Part shown: positions 62,017 through 64,000 of the stretch, in pieces
Numbering within the stretch: position 1 is the stretch's first letter
How the letters are laid out: each line of letters opens with the position of its first letter
NCBI GenBank assembly: GCA_945897805.1
Contig: CAMDFX010000002.1
Span: 124,001 to 188,000, forward strand
Length of the DNA stretch: 64,000 nt
From: Chryseobacterium gleum
Lineage (GTDB): Bacteria > Bacteroidota > Bacteroidia > Flavobacteriales_D > Crocinitomicaceae
Reading direction: 5' to 3'
Program-made: the position numbers and the translations under genes
Notes under the pieces: generated by a model
The model's input: only the letters and a program-made list of their open reading frames with translations
Told to the model about the DNA's origin: nothing
The model's database searches: none

Positions 62017-62616
62017 TTATTTGATTATTTCAATGGTTGTTTCAAGTCCAATAGACTGATATAAATCTTTAATATTTTTCGTCGACAAAGATATACAACC
62101 TAAAGTCCAATCTATCTTTTTTTCGATAATTTCATCATTTCTCTCAGGCACGCCATGAAATCCAACTTCACCTCCAATTGTTGCAGTTGGAGAAATCATA
62201 TTATTGGCTTTTCTTTCTTTGAACTTAAGGTAGGAAGATTGATTTGGATAATCAAACCAGATAAAATATGACCAAGATTTATGGGGATACATGGCTTTGA
62301 TTTTAAATTTTCCTTCAGGTGTTTTTCCGTCGCCCTCTTGCATTTTATCGCCAACAGGATCAAACCCTAGTACACAAGGATATTTAATTAAAAGTTCATC
62401 TTTAAACAAAATTTCAACTACTCTTTCTGCTTTTTTGACAAGAATCTTTAAATCTCTGGGTTGAATTTTTCGGGAAGAAACAATTTCTTTTAACGTTTTG
62501 GAAGAGTCTATTCTAATCGATGAATTTTGATCTAGAACTGATTGAAAATCATTCTTCTCTTGCGCGTTGCATGCGCAAAGTACAACTAAATTAAACAGCA
62601 ATATAAAGCGCATCAT
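62017..62616 (-). CDS. L,D-transpeptidase (YkuD family) lipoprotein
   Basis: 199 residues from the ATG at 62616 (the track uses a TTG at 62622). Signal peptide with lipobox [11 protein letters not shown]. The YkuD domain covers about 60-199: [34 protein letters not shown] and the catalytic [17 protein letters not shown] with His and Cys. It is of the YafK/ErfK type, exchanging or attaching peptides on peptidoglycan in the periplasm. Tucked between radA (10 bases) and the carboxylase gene (1 base), so co-transcribed with both. Confidence 0.9.
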   Translation of the reverse strand: MMRFILLFNLVVLCACNAQEKNDFQSVLDQNSSIRIDSSKTLKEIVSSRKIQPRDLKILVKKAERVVEILFKDELLIKYPCVLGFDPVGDKMQEGDGKTPEGKFKIKAMYPHKSWSYFIWFDYPNQSSYLKFKERKANNMISPTATIGGEVGFHGVPERNDEIIEKKIDWTLGCISLSTKNIKDLYQSIGLETTIEIIK

Positions 62617-62626
62617 AACCAATTAA

Positions 62627-63991
62627 TTAACCAAAAAGTGCACGAAGAACCTCATCAATTCTTCCGCATTTTATTAATTCTATTTTGAAGTTTTTCTGAT
62701 CAATACCCTTATTGAATTTCGAAATAATAATTTTTTCAAATCCCAACTTTTCAGCTTCATATATCCGTTGATCGATTCTATTTACAGGTCTCACTTCACC
62801 AGAAAGTCCAACTTCTGCAGCCAAACAAAAATTCTTTGGTATCGGCAAATCAGCATTGGAAGATAAGACTGCAGCAACAACGGCCAAATCAATTGCTGGA
62901 TCATCGACTCTAATTCCACCAGCAATATTCAAAAAAACATCTTTTGCGCCTAATTTGAAGCCGCATCGCTTTTCCATTACTGCCAAAAGCATATTCAATC
63001 TTCTCGCATCAAAGCCCGTTGAGGAGCGCTGCGGAGTTCCATAAGCGGCAGTACTTACCAATGCTTGAACTTCAATTAAAATTGGTCTCAATCCTTCTAA
63101 AGTTGAAGCGATAGAAATGCCACTTAAAGTTGCGTCTGTGTTGGTAATCAATATTTCAGACGGATTTTCAACCTGTCTTAAACCAGTGCCCAACATTTCA
63201 TAAATTCCCAGTTCATTCGTGCTACCGAAACGATTTTTGATTGTTCTTAATAATCTATAAACGTGATTTCTATCTCCTTCGAACTGCAAAACGACGTCCA
63301 CCATGTGTTCCAACACTTTTGGCCCAGCCAATGCGCCTTCTTTTGTGATATGACCAATTAAAAAAACAGGAACATCAGTTTGTTTTGCGTAGCGCAAAAG
63401 TTGTGCTGTACACTCTCTCACTTGAGAAATACTTCCGGGCGAACTTTCAATTTGATTACTGTATAAAGTTTGAATTGAATCAATTACCAAAAGTTTAGGT
63501 TGAATTTCTTCCGCTTGCATAAAAATGTTTTGCAAGTTTGTCTCAGTCAAAATAAAACATTCTTTATTGTCTAAACCGATTCTTTCGGCACGCATTTTAA
63601 TCTGTTGGTCACTTTCTTCACCCGAAACATATAAAACGCGCAGATTTTTTTCCATAACCGCCAATTGCAACATCAAGGTAGACTTGCCAATACCAGGTTC
63701 GCCACCAAAAAGTATCAAAGATCCAGGAACCATTCCATTTCCCAACACTCTATTTAATTCAGAGTCACACAAAGTGATTCTTTCCTGACCTCTATTTTCG
63801 ATGTCTTGAATTGGTTGTGATTTCGCTGTTCGTCCGGTATTAGTTGAAAAAGCAATGACTTGAGAAAGATTTTTCTCCACAATTTCTTCGACAAAAGTAT
63901 TCCATTCAGAGCAAGATGGACACTTGCCTAGCCACTTAGGTGTTTGATAGCCACAGCTTTGACAAAAGAAGGCGGATTTGATTTTAGCCAT
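62627..63991 (-). CDS. radA: DNA repair protein RadA
   Basis: 454 residues, complete just inside the right edge. N-terminal zinc finger FFCQSCGYQTPKWLGKCPSC (CxxC...CxxC), RecA-like ATPase with Walker A GGEPGIGKSTLMLQ and Walker B PKLLVIDSIQT, the RadA signature KNRFGSTNELGIYEM, and a Lon-like C-terminal domain (IAGGIRVDDPAIDLAVVAAV, AEVGLSGEVRPV). A hexameric helicase-like motor promoting branch migration in homologous recombination. Heads the operon with the transpeptidase and carboxylase genes. Confidence 0.97.
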   Translation of the reverse strand: MAKIKSAFFCQSCGYQTPKWLGKCPSCSEWNTFVEEIVEKNLSQVIAFSTNTGRTAKSQPIQDIENRGQERITLCDSELNRVLGNGMVPGSLILFGGEPGIGKSTLMLQLAVMEKNLRVLYVSGEESDQQIKMRAERIGLDNKECFILTETNLQNIFMQAEEIQPKLLVIDSIQTLYSNQIESSPGSISQVRECTAQLLRYAKQTDVPVFLIGHITKEGALAGPKVLEHMVDVVLQFEGDRNHVYRLLRTIKNRFGSTNELGIYEMLGTGLRQVENPSEILITNTDATLSGISIASTLEGLRPILIEVQALVSTAAYGTPQRSSTGFDARRLNMLLAVMEKRCGFKLGAKDVFLNIAGGIRVDDPAIDLAVVAAVLSSNADLPIPKNFCLAAEVGLSGEVRPVNRIDQRIYEAEKLGFEKIIISKFNKGIDQKNFKIELIKCGRIDEVLRALFG

Positions 63992-64000
63992 GAAGCAAAG

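Noticed and set aside
1-64000. CRISPR arrays, insertion sequences, integrases, prophage or defence genes
   Set aside because: No regularly spaced repeats, transposase motifs, integrase or nuclease families were seen; the genes are mostly core functions.

Overview
The window is a 64 kb stretch of a low-GC Bacteroidota chromosome, most likely Flavobacteriia. The evidence is lipoproteins with the S-C-K/R-K/D start, two secreted proteins ending in type IX secretion (T9SS) sorting domains, many TAnnTTTG promoter elements typical of this phylum, TTG/GTG starts, a one-cytochrome (type B) succinate dehydrogenase, bacillithiol-type YtxJ, FadL/SGNH pairs and separate FeoA/FeoB. I would not name a genus. 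There is no rRNA, CRISPR array, insertion sequence, prophage or integrase. One tRNA (Asn) is present. The density is that of an ordinary core chromosome. No gap longer than about 280 bases lacks a gene; the longest (32826-33102) holds one weak small ORF.

Layout. 1-7900 (minus): N-terminus of sucA, a small unknown protein, lysS, hemW, a histidine kinase/response regulator pair, and a TPR lipoprotein with a membrane partner. 8000-11400: ABC-F ATPase, a lipoprotein and a SCO-type protein. 11575-13530: an AT-rich orphan membrane protein. 13719-16781 (minus): feoA-feoB-small FeoB-associated protein-DUF5715 peptidase-like protein, a tightly coupled iron(II) uptake operon. 17000-20640 (plus): tpx, then ppk and ppx for polyphosphate. 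20642-25601 (minus): S9 peptidase, queA, and two paralogous 127-residue lipoproteins. 25810-28304 (plus): pheS-ytxJ-glutamine cyclotransferase operon. 28465-32825 (minus): a lipoprotein and a propeller-type LytS/LytTR signalling pair.

33100-38600: tRNA-Asn, an SSB, a DPM-type glycosyltransferase facing a GT-C-like membrane protein, an N-acetylmuramoyl-L-alanine amidase and a GT-B-like protein. 38671-44012 (minus): a FadL-SGNH-esterase export/lipolysis operon and a His-rich polytopic membrane protein. 44314-47858 (plus): kynureninase, kynurenine 3-monooxygenase and a coupled outer-membrane-type protein. 47961-53037 (plus): a small conserved protein, LD-carboxypeptidase and three unknown exported proteins, two of which look like diverged paralogues. 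53034-63991 (minus): ALDH8-type aldehyde dehydrogenase (plausibly the 2-aminomuconate semialdehyde step of kynurenine breakdown), a PA-domain T9SS cargo, sdhCAB, and the operon radA-L,D-transpeptidase-acyl-CoA carboxylase beta.

How it fits together. Most genes are housekeeping: TCA cycle, tRNA charging and modification, heme, iron, polyphosphate, wall hydrolysis and DNA repair. The least explained parts are the three-gene exported module at 49092-53037, the orphan membrane protein at 11575, the His-motif membrane protein at 42744, and the DUF5715 gene welded to the feo operon. I found no clear new defence or mobile system. All promoter, terminator and operator calls were made by eye.
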